NCBI GenBank assembly: GCA_044375415.1
Contig: JBILMS010000002.1
Coordinates: 1-64,000 of the forward strand
Length of the DNA stretch: 64,000 bases
Direction: 5' to 3'
Origin: JAWXBG01 sp044375415
GTDB lineage: Bacteria > Bacteroidota > Bacteroidia > Flavobacteriales_D > Sanyastnellaceae
The notes below the pieces were generated by a model. That model was not told the DNA's origin. It was given only the letters and a program-made list of their open reading frames with translations, and ran no database searches. Within the stretch, counting starts at the first letter, position 1. Every line of letters starts with the position of its first letter. Position numbers and translations under genes: made by a program. Below are positions 15,405 to 23,009 of the stretch, piece by piece.

Positions 15405-17840
15405 ATGGCCGACAATAAATCCAGTTTTTTAGATGCAGATGACCTCAGACCAATAGCAAAGTTCGTTGGTAAAAACTGGTATCTTCTTTTCATCTTTCCG
15501 GCTATCGCCTTTTTTGTCGCTTGGTTTTATACGCATGGCTTGCCCGATGTGTACGCTGCAAAATCTGAAATCCTGCTCAAATCTTCGGACACATACGATT
15601 ACCAAAATCAGATTTACTCTAACCTAGGTTATGGAAATCTCATTCAAGATGTAACAAATCAAAAACGCATTATTCAGTCGTACGATCTTATATCGAAAGC
15701 GTTAAAAAAACTAGAATACACACAGACCTATTATTTGGTGGGTCGTGTAAAAACGATGCAGGTCGACGGCTTTCAAGCGTTGGAAATCGATTGTGACTAT
15801 CGTCGAATTAACGACGAACGATTGTATAATATTCCCTTTAATGTGAAGGTGAATGATATGGACACCTATACCTTATCGTATGAAGTGGAAGATATCCGCA
15901 GAAGTAACGTGTATAATTTTGATGAGACCATTGATGATACTAATTTCAGTTTAACAGTACACAAAACTAAATCTTTCACCGAAGATGCTTTAGCGAGTAT
16001 TAAAGGTTTGGACTATCAGTTTAAAGTCCATCATCCCGATTATCTCGTAAATAAATACAAGACTAATCTTGTCATAGATAACGTAGAATACACGAGTATT
16101 CTGACGATGACCGTGCAAGATGAATTGTACTTCAGAGCTAAACAGTTTCTAGATACTCTCTCGAAGGTATATATAGACTATACACTCGAAAATCAGATAC
16201 TGATAAATGAGAATACTCAAAAGTACATTGACAAACAACTCGATGAGATTACCTTGATTATTGATTCTCTCGAAAGGCAGATGGAGTTGTTTAAAGATAG
16301 CAGACAAATTCTCGACCTCACGAAAGAACAAGACGCCGCTTTTGAATCGCTTCAAACAGCAGATGTAGAAAAAAGTAAATTATTTCTAAAGAAAAATGCA
16401 CTTGAATCTCTTGAAGAATATCTGTACTCAGAGAGAAAACAAGCCACCATTCCTCCCATGAATTATCTCGAAGAAGATGATATCACACTTCGAGAACAAG
16501 TGAATGAACTTTTCAGGCTAAAACTTCAGCGGGCAAATATGTCGGTAGATTTGAAAGATGGTAACAATCAAATGCGCCGAATCGATTCCACGATTGCCAC
16601 TGTAAAAAACAGTATCTATAAATACACACGCGATACAAAACAGGCTATCATAAGCCGTATCTCAGACATTGATCAGCAAATTGGATCACTCGAATTTAAA
16701 CTTAGTAATATACCTAAGTCGGAACGAGATCTGATGAGCATCGAGCGTCGATTGAATGTAAACGAAGAGTTATACACTTTCCTTCTAGAGAAAAAAGCAA
16801 ACACGGTAATTGCACGCGCTGCCATTATTCCTCAAACAAGCGTAATTGAAAGTGCAAGAGGTTTGGGTATTGTTGGCCCGAATAAAAAGCAGTCGATATA
16901 TCTCGCTATGACGATAGGTATATTTCTGGCCATTGCCATTGGCTTTTTACGCCTAATCTTCTTTGAGAGAATTGAAAATACCAGAGAGCTAAAAAAACTA
17001 TCAAAAATTTCTGTACTTGGTGGTATACCGAACTACGAAGATGTAGAAATTAATCCAATCGTTATTGCTTCTGCTCCACGTTCCAACGTTGCAGAGGCCT
17101 TCAGATCGGTAAGAACGAATCTTCAGTACATGCTTCAAGGTGATGGCCCGAAAGTAGTTTTGGTAACTTCACTCCATCCGGGAGAAGGAAAAACATTTAC
17201 CTCTTCCAACTTATCTGCTGTCTTTGCAAAAGCGGGCAAAAGAGTTTTGTTGCTCGACTTTGATATGCACAAACCGAAAATTCATAAGACTTTCAAAATT
17301 GAAAATATTTCCGGTGTTTCTACATTCCTCATTGGAAAGGCCGATTACCGCGATTCAATCATTGCTTCCCAAATAGAAAACTTAGACATTATTACAGCAG
17401 GTCCTTTGCCGCCGAATGCTTCAGAATTAGTATTGAGCAAACGCGTGGATCTTCTGCTCGATTCATTGAAAGAACATTACGATTTCATCGTTATTGATAC
17501 GCCTCCACTCATGTTGATCAGCGATTCGCTCGTTCTTCTCAGCAAGGTGGATACCGGAGTATTTGTAATGAATACTGAAAAAGCAACCAAATCCGGTGTT
17601 CGACATTTGGAAGAAGTTCTCTCTCAAAACAAACTTACCAATCACAGTATTTTGCTAAATAACCTCAAGCAGAAACGTTGGAAGTATTACTATGGAAAAT
17701 ATGCATACCGCTATGGTTATGGCTACGGATACGGATATGGGTACGGCTACGGATATGGAAGCGGATACACCTACGGAGGCGGATACCTCGATGAAGATCA
17801 AAAGAAGGCGAAAAAGAAATCCAATGGAGATAAAAAGTGA
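15405..17840 (+). CDS. Wzc-type polysaccharide co-polymerase with C-terminal tyrosine kinase
   Basis: 811 aa. A Wzz-like periplasmic domain sits between two membrane segments (residues ~27-45 and ~498-521), with long coiled-coil stretches around 270-430. The cytoplasmic BY-kinase domain has Walker A in HPGEGKTFTSSN (~590-600), Walker A' in LLLDFDMHKPK (~615-625) and Walker B in FIVIDTPP (~693). It ends in a Tyr-rich tail (~760-793) of repeated Gly-Tyr dipeptides, the expected autophosphorylation cluster, and then a Lys-rich end. The protein controls chain length and export of a surface polysaccharide at the inner membrane. No Wza-type outer-membrane channel gene is adjacent, unlike many loci. 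Confidence 0.92.
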   Translation: MADNKSSFLDADDLRPIAKFVGKNWYLLFIFPAIAFFVAWFYTHGLPDVYAAKSEILLKSSDTYDYQNQIYSNLGYGNLIQDVTNQKRIIQSYDLISKALKKLEYTQTYYLVGRVKTMQVDGFQALEIDCDYRRINDERLYNIPFNVKVNDMDTYTLSYEVEDIRRSNVYNFDETIDDTNFSLTVHKTKSFTEDALASIKGLDYQFKVHHPDYLVNKYKTNLVIDNVEYTSILTMTVQDELYFRAKQFLDTLSKVYIDYTLENQILINENTQKYIDKQLDEITLIIDSLERQMELFKDSRQILDLTKEQDAAFESLQTADVEKSKLFLKKNALESLEEYLYSERKQATIPPMNYLEEDDITLREQVNELFRLKLQRANMSVDLKDGNNQMRRIDSTIATVKNSIYKYTRDTKQAIISRISDIDQQIGSLEFKLSNIPKSERDLMSIERRLNVNEELYTFLLEKKANTVIARAAIIPQTSVIESARGLGIVGPNKKQSIYLAMTIGIFLAIAIGFLRLIFFERIENTRELKKLSKISVLGGIPNYEDVEINPIVIASAPRSNVAEAFRSVRTNLQYMLQGDGPKVVLVTSLHPGEGKTFTSSNLSAVFAKAGKRVLLLDFDMHKPKIHKTFKIENISGVSTFLIGKADYRDSIIASQIENLDIITAGPLPPNASELVLSKRVDLLLDSLKEHYDFIVIDTPPLMLISDSLVLLSKVDTGVFVMNTEKATKSGVRHLEEVLSQNKLTNHSILLNNLKQKRWKYYYGKYAYRYGYGYGYGYGYGYGYGSGYTYGGGYLDEDQKKAKKKSNGDKK

Positions 17841-17905
17841 TTCGAAATGAAATCCCTTTTTTCGATTTGAAGTAATGTGTTTTTCAAACGTATCATGTTG
17901 ATCAT

Positions 17906-18550
17906 ATGATTTCTGTTATTATTACAACATACAACTACGCACAATATGTAGAACGTGCCGTAAGAAGTGCTTTGGAGCAATCGCTGCCCAAAGAGTCATT
18001 CGAAATCATTGTAGTAGATGATGCCAGTACCGATCTTACAAAAGATGTTCTTTCCATATATCAAGACGATCTTCGGATTTTTTATCTTGAACAAAATGTA
18101 GGCCTCGCAGCCGCCAGAAATTTCGGAATAAGAAAAGCTAAAGGACAGTTTATACTTTTTCTCGATGCAGATGATTATCTCCACCGAGACATTCTTAAAG
18201 TCCAGAAATTATTTCTCGAAGAGAACAACAGCCTCGATGCTGTTTCCGTCGATTATTGGTTGGTAGATGAACGTGGAAATCACATTAAACATGTGAACTC
18301 TGAAGAAACTCCAATCGCTTGCGGGATCATGTTCAGAAAAGATTTTTTGTTCAATGTAGGTTTATACGACGAAAAATTTAGAGCTCGTGAAGAGGAAGAT
18401 CTTCGGATACGTTGGTCAGAAAAATACAATGTATACAATCTAATTGTTCCTCTGTATCGATACAGAATGCACGATACGAACTTGACAAAAAATTCGGAGG
18501 AGATGCATAAGTATGAAAAGCAGCTCAAAATAAAACACAACGAATCATGA
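17906..18550 (+). CDS. Family 2 glycosyltransferase (short)
   Basis: 214 aa with a GT-A fold start (MISVIITTYNYAQYVERAV). The nucleotide-binding DD pair is at residues 38-39 (VVDDAST) and the metal-binding DxD motif is LDADDY at ~86-91. The CGIMFRKDFLFNVGLYDEKF and AREEEDLRIRW segments (~135-170) are the usual acceptor-side GT2 motifs. It is shorter than many GT2 enzymes, with no membrane helices. The stop overlaps the next ATG (ATGA at 18547), which implies translational coupling with the acetyltransferase. It probably transfers a sugar during surface-polysaccharide or glycan assembly. Confidence 0.9.
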   Translation: MISVIITTYNYAQYVERAVRSALEQSLPKESFEIIVVDDASTDLTKDVLSIYQDDLRIFYLEQNVGLAAARNFGIRKAKGQFILFLDADDYLHRDILKVQKLFLEENNSLDAVSVDYWLVDERGNHIKHVNSEETPIACGIMFRKDFLFNVGLYDEKFRAREEEDLRIRWSEKYNVYNLIVPLYRYRMHDTNLTKNSEEMHKYEKQLKIKHNES

Positions 18551-19146
18551 ATCGGGTATATCTGCGTGAACTCACCCATGAGGACGTAAATGAAAACTAT
18601 CTCTCTTGGTTTCGAAATAATGAAGTGACCAGCTTCCTTGAAGTCGACGGCAATTCGTTGACATATCAAATGGTTTTCGAATACATAGACGAGGGAAGAA
18701 ATAACGGATCTTATTTCATGTATGCAATTTGTCTGTCTGAAAATGATTTGCATATCGGTAATCTGAAAGTTGGTCCTATCAACCAAAAACACCGGATAGC
18801 TGACCTTGTTTGTGTTATTGGAGATCGCTCCCAGTGGGGAAAAGGTCTTGCCACAGACGCCATTATTCTTGGCAACAAACTTGCTTTCGAAAAATACGAT
18901 ATTCGCAAACTACACGGCCAGATTTACGCCGATAATATTGGAAGTGTTAAGGCCTATTGTAAAGCCGGATGGATTATCGAAGGTGTAATAGAAGGTCGTT
19001 ATCTCACTCCCAACGGCCCTATGGATCAACTGCTCGTGAGTTGCAATAATCCCGCTTATTTGCACAGTGAACAAACGAACTACAATGTCGAGAAGTTATC
19101 CGAATGGATTGCCTTCCGCGAGGAGTTTACCAATAAAGTAAAGTGA
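18547..19146 (+). CDS. GNAT family N-acetyltransferase
   Basis: 199 aa with the RimJ/RimL-type GNAT pattern: VYLRELTHEDVNENYLSWFRN at the N-terminus (split here only by the fold), the beta-4 segment IADLVCVIGDRSQWGKGLAT with acetyl-CoA pyrophosphate loop SQWGKGLA (~96-103), and NIGSVKAYCKAGWIIEG (~135-150). It lies between a glycosyltransferase and a nucleotide-sugar cytidylyltransferase and overlaps both by 4 bp (ATGA and GTGA). A role acetylating an amino-sugar nucleotide, as PseH-like proteins do in nonulosonic acid pathways, is therefore plausible. The exact substrate is inference. Confidence 0.87.
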   Translation: MNRVYLRELTHEDVNENYLSWFRNNEVTSFLEVDGNSLTYQMVFEYIDEGRNNGSYFMYAICLSENDLHIGNLKVGPINQKHRIADLVCVIGDRSQWGKGLATDAIILGNKLAFEKYDIRKLHGQIYADNIGSVKAYCKAGWIIEGVIEGRYLTPNGPMDQLLVSCNNPAYLHSEQTNYNVEKLSEWIAFREEFTNKVK

Positions 19147-19907
19147 CAGCTCTAATTATTCAAGCGAGAATGGGTAGCACACGTCTCCCGGGCAAAGTGC
19201 TCATGGACGTGAATGGAAAAAGTATCTTAGAAAATTTATTAGATAGACTTTCTCCGGCAACAGGTGTCGATGAAATAATTGTTGCCACAACAAACCTCCC
19301 CGAAGATGATGCCATAGAAAGTTTTTGTGCAAACAAAAATATCAAGTGCTTCAGGGGAAGTGATTGGGATGTCTTGGATCGTTTCTATCAAGCCGTTGGG
19401 ATGTTAGAAAATAAACCTGAAGATGTTATCCGGATATGCTGCGATAACCCCTTACATCACCACATTGTTTTGCAAAAAGTACTGGATGCATACAAAGAAA
19501 GTGGTGCAGACTACCTCTCCAACTCCAATCATGAACCCGACTTTTTAGAAGACGGTTTTGATGTGGAAGTATTCTCTTTTCATGCGCTGGAACAAGCTTG
19601 GAAAAAAGCAGATCTTTTAAGTCAGCGAGAGCATGTGACACCCTACATAAAAAACTCAGGAGAATTCAAATGCGAATGGATACGCACAAATCCGGACTAC
19701 CACTATAAATTATCAGTAGATACTCCGAATGATCTGCTGCTGGCGCAAAAGATATTTTCTTCTTTTGAAAACAGTATTTCTTTTGGAATGGATGATGTGG
19801 TGGAACTGCTTGAAAAGCATCCAGATTTTCTGGAAATAAATCGAGAAAGTGAAATCAACTCGGGTTATCAGAAATCGCTTCGAGAAGATCGGAAAATCAA
19901 TGATTAA
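19143..19907 (+). CDS. SpsF/NeuA-like cytidylyltransferase family protein
   Basis: 254 aa from a GTG at 19143 that overlaps the preceding stop (GTGA). The N-terminus has the nucleotide-binding signature IIQARMGSTRLPGKVL (~4-19), followed by IIVATTNLPEDD and RGSDWDVLDRFYQA (~75-88). These are hallmarks of the SpsF/cytidylyltransferase branch used for activated acidic sugars. DNPLHHH (~100-106) and the acceptor-side region YKLSVDTPNDLLL are also present. It is the third gene of a translationally coupled trio with the GT2 and GNAT genes. It could activate a nonulosonic or related sugar; a second cytidylyltransferase lies at 43 kb. Confidence 0.85.
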   Translation: MTALIIQARMGSTRLPGKVLMDVNGKSILENLLDRLSPATGVDEIIVATTNLPEDDAIESFCANKNIKCFRGSDWDVLDRFYQAVGMLENKPEDVIRICCDNPLHHHIVLQKVLDAYKESGADYLSNSNHEPDFLEDGFDVEVFSFHALEQAWKKADLLSQREHVTPYIKNSGEFKCEWIRTNPDYHYKLSVDTPNDLLLAQKIFSSFENSISFGMDDVVELLEKHPDFLEINRESEINSGYQKSLREDRKIND

Positions 19908-19919
19908 ATCATTTGACTT

Positions 19920-20534
19920 TTAGCCCACTAATTTCACAACGGTAACAGGGCTAAAAAAATAAGTGCTCCCGGTAGCTTCTTCCTTGCACACCCATCTCGT
20001 ACGTCGTTTGCTTTGTTTTACAAAAACCCTCGTCTCCCTATAGGTGAACTTTGATCCGACAGGCACATCATCCAATAAAACCTCACCCGGCTTCTTTTTA
20101 TCATATCGAGCGAGTACCTTGGATAAATGTATGTCCGAACACGTCGCAGCTGCCGGATTGAGCATATATCGCTTCAATGCATCGGCCACATCATCCGGAA
20201 AAATAGATGCTGCCATATACGGTCGCAGCAAAAGGACAAAATTCGCTTTCCACTCCTGTCCATGTGGTTTGATGGCTCGCGGATGTTCGTTAAAGGTTAT
20301 AAGGTGTGCCATCTCGTGCAGCAAAGTAATCAGAAACGAAAAACGATTCCTATCACCATTCACCGTAAGAGTATGCCTGCTTTTTCCCGGACGAAAATCA
20401 CCATGTACCGTGCTTCGCGGCGGAGTGATAACCAAACTGTGAGGATGTTGCCTTAATAGAGTACATGTCATTTCGAGAGCAGCTTCAGGCAAAAATGGCA
20501 AGAGCCCCGCTTCCAGGTTTGTGCTTTTTTTCAT
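19920..20534 (-). CDS. SprT-like zinc metalloprotease-fold protein
   Basis: 204 aa with the HEMAHLITFNEH motif (~residues 73-84), which is HExxH with a downstream His (GQEWKANF region), typical of the SprT/Spartan-like metallopeptidase fold. A preceding strand NRFSFLITLLHEMAH fits. The C-terminal region (VGSKFTYRETRVFVKQ, RRTRWVCKEEATGSTYFF) contains one Cys and resembles the beta-rich end of this family without a full zinc ribbon. It is probably cytosolic. Its start overlaps the stop of the upstream lipoprotein gene by 4 bp. It converges with the cytidylyltransferase gene, 12 bp apart. Function in vivo is unknown. Confidence 0.85.
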   Translation of the reverse strand: MKKSTNLEAGLLPFLPEAALEMTCTLLRQHPHSLVITPPRSTVHGDFRPGKSRHTLTVNGDRNRFSFLITLLHEMAHLITFNEHPRAIKPHGQEWKANFVLLLRPYMAASIFPDDVADALKRYMLNPAAATCSDIHLSKVLARYDKKKPGEVLLDDVPVGSKFTYRETRVFVKQSKRRTRWVCKEEATGSTYFFSPVTVVKLVG

Positions 20535-20731
20535 TCACACACTCCGATTCCCTGATTCGTTACCTTTTCACCGAAATCCACTTTTGTGTCAACAAGTTCA
20601 ATGTGATCTTCCCATTTTGGACAAGTATTGCATCGATTCTTTTTCCTGAATAGACTGCATGAAGACAAAATGCTTACGCCTATTAAAAGCAATACAAATC
20701 CGACAATTCTAGTTATTTTTATTGCGCTCAT
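20531..20731 (-). CDS. Small Cys-rich lipoprotein upstream of sprT-like gene
   Basis: 66 aa. The hydrophobic signal VGFVLLLIGVSILSSC ends in a lipobox with Cys25, and the short mature part contains NRCNTCPKWEDH, a CxxC-like pair. It should be a membrane-anchored lipoprotein. The stop codon overlaps the ATG of the SprT-like gene (4 bp), so the two are co-translated. The short length and lipobox make it easy to miss, but the coupling supports a real gene. Function unknown. Confidence 0.72.
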   Translation of the reverse strand: MSAIKITRIVGFVLLLIGVSILSSCSLFRKKNRCNTCPKWEDHIELVDTKVDFGEKVTNQGIGVCE

Positions 20732-20889
20732 AAGAAGAACAAATGTATATAGCCCAAGGACGAAAACGTAAAAGTCAGATTAAAATTTCACACGAGACAT
20801 ATAGCCTTTGTAAAACTTCGAAATTTGATCAACGAAGCATTGTGATGAACTTCCTGTTAAAGCACAGAAGACAAGTGCCTTTTTCCCGT

Positions 20890-20897
20890 TAAGTTTG
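20890..20897 (+). promoter_or_regulatory. Candidate -7 box immediately upstream of the MlaE-like gene
   Basis: TAAGTTTG, followed by CA, matches TAnnTTTG exactly. The GTG start at 20906 is only 8 bp downstream, so a transcript from here would be nearly leaderless, or translation would begin at the internal ATG pair at 20944. No TTG at ideal spacing was seen. Confidence 0.45.
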
Positions 20898-20905
20898 CAC
20901 CAATT

Positions 20906-21649
20906 GTGGGGAAAATCTACCGACATATAGGGAAATACGTTTTGATGATGCGCCAAGTGTGCAGCAAACCTGAGCGTTTTTCAATCTATCGCAAGCGAAT
21001 TATCGAAGAAATCGATAAAATCGGTATCCAGAGTGTAGGCATTATTGCCCTCTTATCTGCCTTTATGGGGGCGGTAATCACCCTTCAGACAGCGGCAAAC
21101 ATCGACAGTGCATGGGTGCCTAAATGGACCATCGGCTATACCACCCGCCAATCCCTGATTTTGGAGTTCTCGAGTACCATTATGAGCCTCATTCTTTCCG
21201 GAAAAGTGGGGAGCAATATCGCCTCTGAAATTGGCACCATGCGTATCACCGAACAAATTGACGCACTTGACATCATGGGAGTGAATTCTGCCAGTTATCT
21301 CATATTGCCCAAAGTCATAGCAGCCATTTTGATTTTTCCTTTTTTGGTTGTGATATCCATGTTTCTGGGTATCGCAGCCGGAGCTGTAATTGGTCCGGGA
21401 AGTGGCGTCATGTCACTCAATGATTATGTCTATGGACTCCAATACTATTTCGAGCCGTTTCAGGTAACCTATACACTTATTAAAGCGGTTGTATTTGCTT
21501 TTATAATTACGAGTGTTTCCGGATACCACGGGTATTATACCAAAGGCGGCGCTCTTCAAGTCGGAGAGAGCAATACGCGCGCAGTGGTCTATAGCATTAT
21601 TCTTATCATGATTTCGAATTACATCATAACTCAATTACTTCTCCTGTGA
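20906..21649 (+). CDS. mlaE: MlaE-type ABC transporter permease for phospholipid transport
   Basis: 247 aa from GTG 20906; the N-terminal KIYRHIGKYVLMMRQVCSKP matches the amphipathic start of Bacteroidota MlaE proteins better than the internal ATG. It has about five hydrophobic segments, the conserved AFMGAVITLQTAANID, LEFSSTIMSLILSGKVGSNI and EIGTMRITEQIDALDIMGVN (the EQIDAL motif), and LILPKVIAAILIFPFLVVIS. It is the inner-membrane permease of the Mla lipid-asymmetry system. The stop overlaps the GTG of mlaF (GTGA at 21646). The MlaD substrate-binding gene is not in this window. Confidence 0.92.
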   Translation: MGKIYRHIGKYVLMMRQVCSKPERFSIYRKRIIEEIDKIGIQSVGIIALLSAFMGAVITLQTAANIDSAWVPKWTIGYTTRQSLILEFSSTIMSLILSGKVGSNIASEIGTMRITEQIDALDIMGVNSASYLILPKVIAAILIFPFLVVISMFLGIAAGAVIGPGSGVMSLNDYVYGLQYYFEPFQVTYTLIKAVVFAFIITSVSGYHGYYTKGGALQVGESNTRAVVYSIILIMISNYIITQLLLL

Positions 21650-22416
21650 TCGAAGTAAAAAACATATCGAAGAGTTTTGATGGTAAGACCGTACTAACCG
21701 ACATCGTTACCAGTTTCACCCCGGGACTGGTAAATTTTATCATCGGGCGCAGCGGTTCGGGCAAATCTGTGCTCACCAAATGTGTAGTTGGACTAATGGA
21801 AGTCGATGCCGGAGAAATTCATTTTGATGGAAGAAATTTCACCAAAATGAATCACAAACAACGCAAGGAAATACGCCAAGACATAGGTATGTTATTTCAA
21901 GGTTCCGCACTTTTTGACTCATTAACGGTAGAAGAAAACATAAAGTTCCCCTTGGAGATGTTCGCCACCATGACCAAAGGTGAAATGACCAAACGCGTTG
22001 ACTGGTGCTTGGAAAGAGTGAATCTGGAGGGTAAAAACAAACTTTATCCAAGTGAAATATCCGGTGGTATGCAAAAACGCACGGGCATAGCCCGCGCTAT
22101 GGCAATGAATCCTAAATATCTTTTTTGTGATGAACCGAATAGCGGTTTAGATCCACAAACAGCTATTGTAATTGATAATCTCATCAAAGAAATTACCAAA
22201 GATCTCCAGTGCACTACCGTGGTCGTTTCACACGATATGAATTCCGTTATGGAAATTGGCGATTCAATCAATTTCATTAATGAAGGAAAATTGTGGTGGA
22301 AAGGAAATCAAAAAGAAATTCTATTCACGAAAAACGAAGAACTGAATAATTTCGTTTTTGCTTCCGAGTTCATGAAAGAAATTCGAGAAATGATGCAGAG
22401 GGAGAGTCGTCCCTAA
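21646..22416 (+). CDS. mlaF: MlaF-type ABC transporter ATP-binding protein
   Basis: 256 aa from GTG 21646, translationally coupled to mlaE. Walker A GRSGSGKS (34-41), Q-loop MLFQGSALFDSLTVEENI, signature SGGMQKR (~138), Walker B YLFCDEPNSGLDP (~160) and the H-loop VVSHDM (~193) are complete. The ALFDSLTVEENI sequence after the Q-loop is characteristic of the MlaF group. It powers phospholipid transport between outer and inner membranes together with MlaE. The C-terminal ~40 residues (EELNNFVFASEFMKEIREM) form a family-typical helical tail. Confidence 0.93.
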   Translation: MIEVKNISKSFDGKTVLTDIVTSFTPGLVNFIIGRSGSGKSVLTKCVVGLMEVDAGEIHFDGRNFTKMNHKQRKEIRQDIGMLFQGSALFDSLTVEENIKFPLEMFATMTKGEMTKRVDWCLERVNLEGKNKLYPSEISGGMQKRTGIARAMAMNPKYLFCDEPNSGLDPQTAIVIDNLIKEITKDLQCTTVVVSHDMNSVMEIGDSINFINEGKLWWKGNQKEILFTKNEELNNFVFASEFMKEIREMMQRESRP

Positions 22417-23009
22417 AGATCAACTTTGTCAAAGACTGCTCCATCTCAAACTGAAACTGTTTCTCGAACTCTATTCGATGGGTTCTGGGTAATAAAGCAG
22501 GTCCTTCGACTCCTGCACTACATGCACTCACTTCCAATGACAAGTTGTGGATTTGGATTGAAAATAAGCTTTTTACATTTTCCAATTTTAGAAGCCATTC
22601 TTCTTCGAAGGCCTCACCCCTAGCCCCTCTCCAGAGGAGAGGGGGACGTTCACGTTAAATGAAAAATGTAGTTTTCAAGAGTGCGCGGCTTTAAAAAACG
22701 CAAGCTTTTCAGTTTGCAGAATCGGTCCCCTCTCCTCTGGAGAGGGCGGAGGGTGAGGCCAGACCAGAGTGAGAGTGGAGAGTGAGAGTGTAGTATGACC
22801 GGATTTTATTCGAAGACGAATTTACCTGTTCCTGTTACTCCGAACTCAGAACTGCTTTGGCCCTTCGATTCATCTACCCTCGTGCCTCGGATCGATTCAC
22901 TCAGGGTGACGTGCGCGTCGCGTGTTTAGAGGGGTTGAAGCTTTGTACAAAACATTTTGTGTGAATCCTGTTCCTGTTTCTCCGAACTCAGCACTGCTTT
23001 CGCTTCCTA
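22417..23009. other. Gene-free spacer between mlaF and priA, with dispersed repeats
   Basis: 593 bp between convergent genes without a supportable gene. It contains the palindromic repeat at 22610-22760 (separate entry). The segment 22495-22609 is related in direct orientation to sequence at about 53677-53790 (shared ATGACAAGTTGTGG and an ATAAGCTTTTTACATTTTC-like stretch). Two copies of a CCTGTTCCTGTT..CTCCGAACTCAG motif start at about 22825 and 22967 and resemble part of the 28.5-kb tandem array. No hairpin with a T-run was identified. Confidence 0.65.
22610..22760. repeat. Dispersed palindrome-ended repeat, copy 1
   Basis: The ends are inverted repeats: GGCCTCACCCCTAGCCCC at the left and a complement-like end GCGGAGGGTGAGGCC at the right, each with a CTCTCC..GAGAG inner palindrome. 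The ~90-bp centre carries GCGCGGCTTTAAAAAACG and TTTTCAGTTTGCAGAATCGG. The reverse complement of the whole unit occurs at 53791-53984. Confidence 0.85.

Noticed and set aside
22610..22760. Insertion sequence
   Set aside because: The unit is about 150 bp, non-coding and has no transposase; it is described as a dispersed repeat.
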